A DNA stretch of 64,000 nt. Origin: Berberis thunbergii. Its lineage: Eukaryota > Streptophyta > Magnoliopsida > Ranunculales > Berberidaceae. The translations under genes were made by a program, and so were the position numbers. A model generated the notes under the pieces. It was not told where the DNA came from. It searched no databases and saw nothing but the letters and a program-made list of their open reading frames with translations. The stretch spans positions 278,021 to 342,020 of the forward strand of contig QNQO01001152.1 in assembly GCA_003290165.1 (NCBI GenBank), given 5' to 3'. This document shows, one piece after another, positions 63,776 to 64,000 of the stretch (its first letter is position 1; each line of letters begins with the position of its first letter).

Positions 63776-64000
63776 TGTCAAGTATAAATCTCAAAGCACT
63801 TTTATTTTTCAAATAGATAATAACTAATCTATCTTACAATTCACATAAGTTTTTTGTCCTACATGGCAAACTTATCTTTGTGGCAGAACTTAAGTGAAAT
63901 CTTCGACCCCTGATACTTTGCTCTTACTCTCCACACTTCTGTCTTGGTTAGGGCTCCAGACATTCATCAATCTCTCGACAGATTTCTACAACAGGTTCTT

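Noticed and set aside
63865..64000. Plus-strand reading MANLSLWQNLSEIFDP-stop-YFALTLHTSVLVRAP
   Set aside because: Contains a stop, runs off the window and matches no family that I recognise.
1..64000. CRISPR arrays, operons, bacterial promoters or riboswitches
   Set aside because: None seen. Gene structure and repeats are those of a plant nuclear genome.

Overview
This is a plant nuclear window, very probably from a eudicot with long introns and many transposable elements. The evidence is GT-AG introns up to 8 kb, plant LTR retrotransposons primed by initiator-Met tRNA, plant-type hAT elements, MITEs and tRNA-derived SINEs, and fragments of plant genes (PRP8, cytosolic FBPase, NLR, SR splicing factor, CLASP). 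There is no sign of prokaryotic or organellar organisation.

Layout. 1-5 kb: an intronless, internally deleted PRP8 pseudogene split by a hAT-type MITE, the 3' end of a Ty3/gypsy element, a second MITE of the same CCGAAC-rich kind, and a 224-bp tandem duplication. 5-13 kb: an intronless cytosolic fructose-1,6-bisphosphatase pseudogene broken by a Ty3 chromovirus-like element (5518-11087), a CACTA-type MITE and an internal Ty3 pol fragment. 13-18.5 kb: a decayed Ty1/copia element (minus strand) with LTRs and a 5-bp target duplication. 18.5-25.5 kb: a SINE, an NLR leucine-rich-repeat pseudogene, a long-armed inverted-repeat element with nested insertions, a SINE containing an internal duplication, and a LINE remnant. 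Pieces of 5.0-19.8 kb are an old partial duplicate of 25.5-30.1 kb. The second copy preserves the empty sites of the copia element and the SINE.

26.8-60.5 kb, minus strand: most of a CLASP gene (microtubule plus-end CLIP-associated protein). I place 18 exons covering about 1,260 codons down to the stop; the first ~180-190 codons lie beyond the right edge or in exons I could not find. Its introns host a hAT transposon with a broken DUF659/hATC transposase, LINE fragments, a SINE, two hAT MITEs, tandem duplications and a young copia-derived element (48927-52714). The right edge (60.5-64 kb) holds no recognised exon but contains a 5'-end copy of the intronic hAT element.

Most notable: (1) the young copia-derived element appears to carry an intronless RS/RRM segment of an SR splicing factor where gag should be, and also lacks the integrase core; (2) CLASP is frame-broken by at least nine single-base indels confined to two adjacent exons, while 16 other exons are clean; (3) the window holds a readable stratigraphy of nested insertions with internal empty-site controls. 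No complete intact protein-coding gene can be asserted other than possibly CLASP, if its frame breaks are sequence errors.
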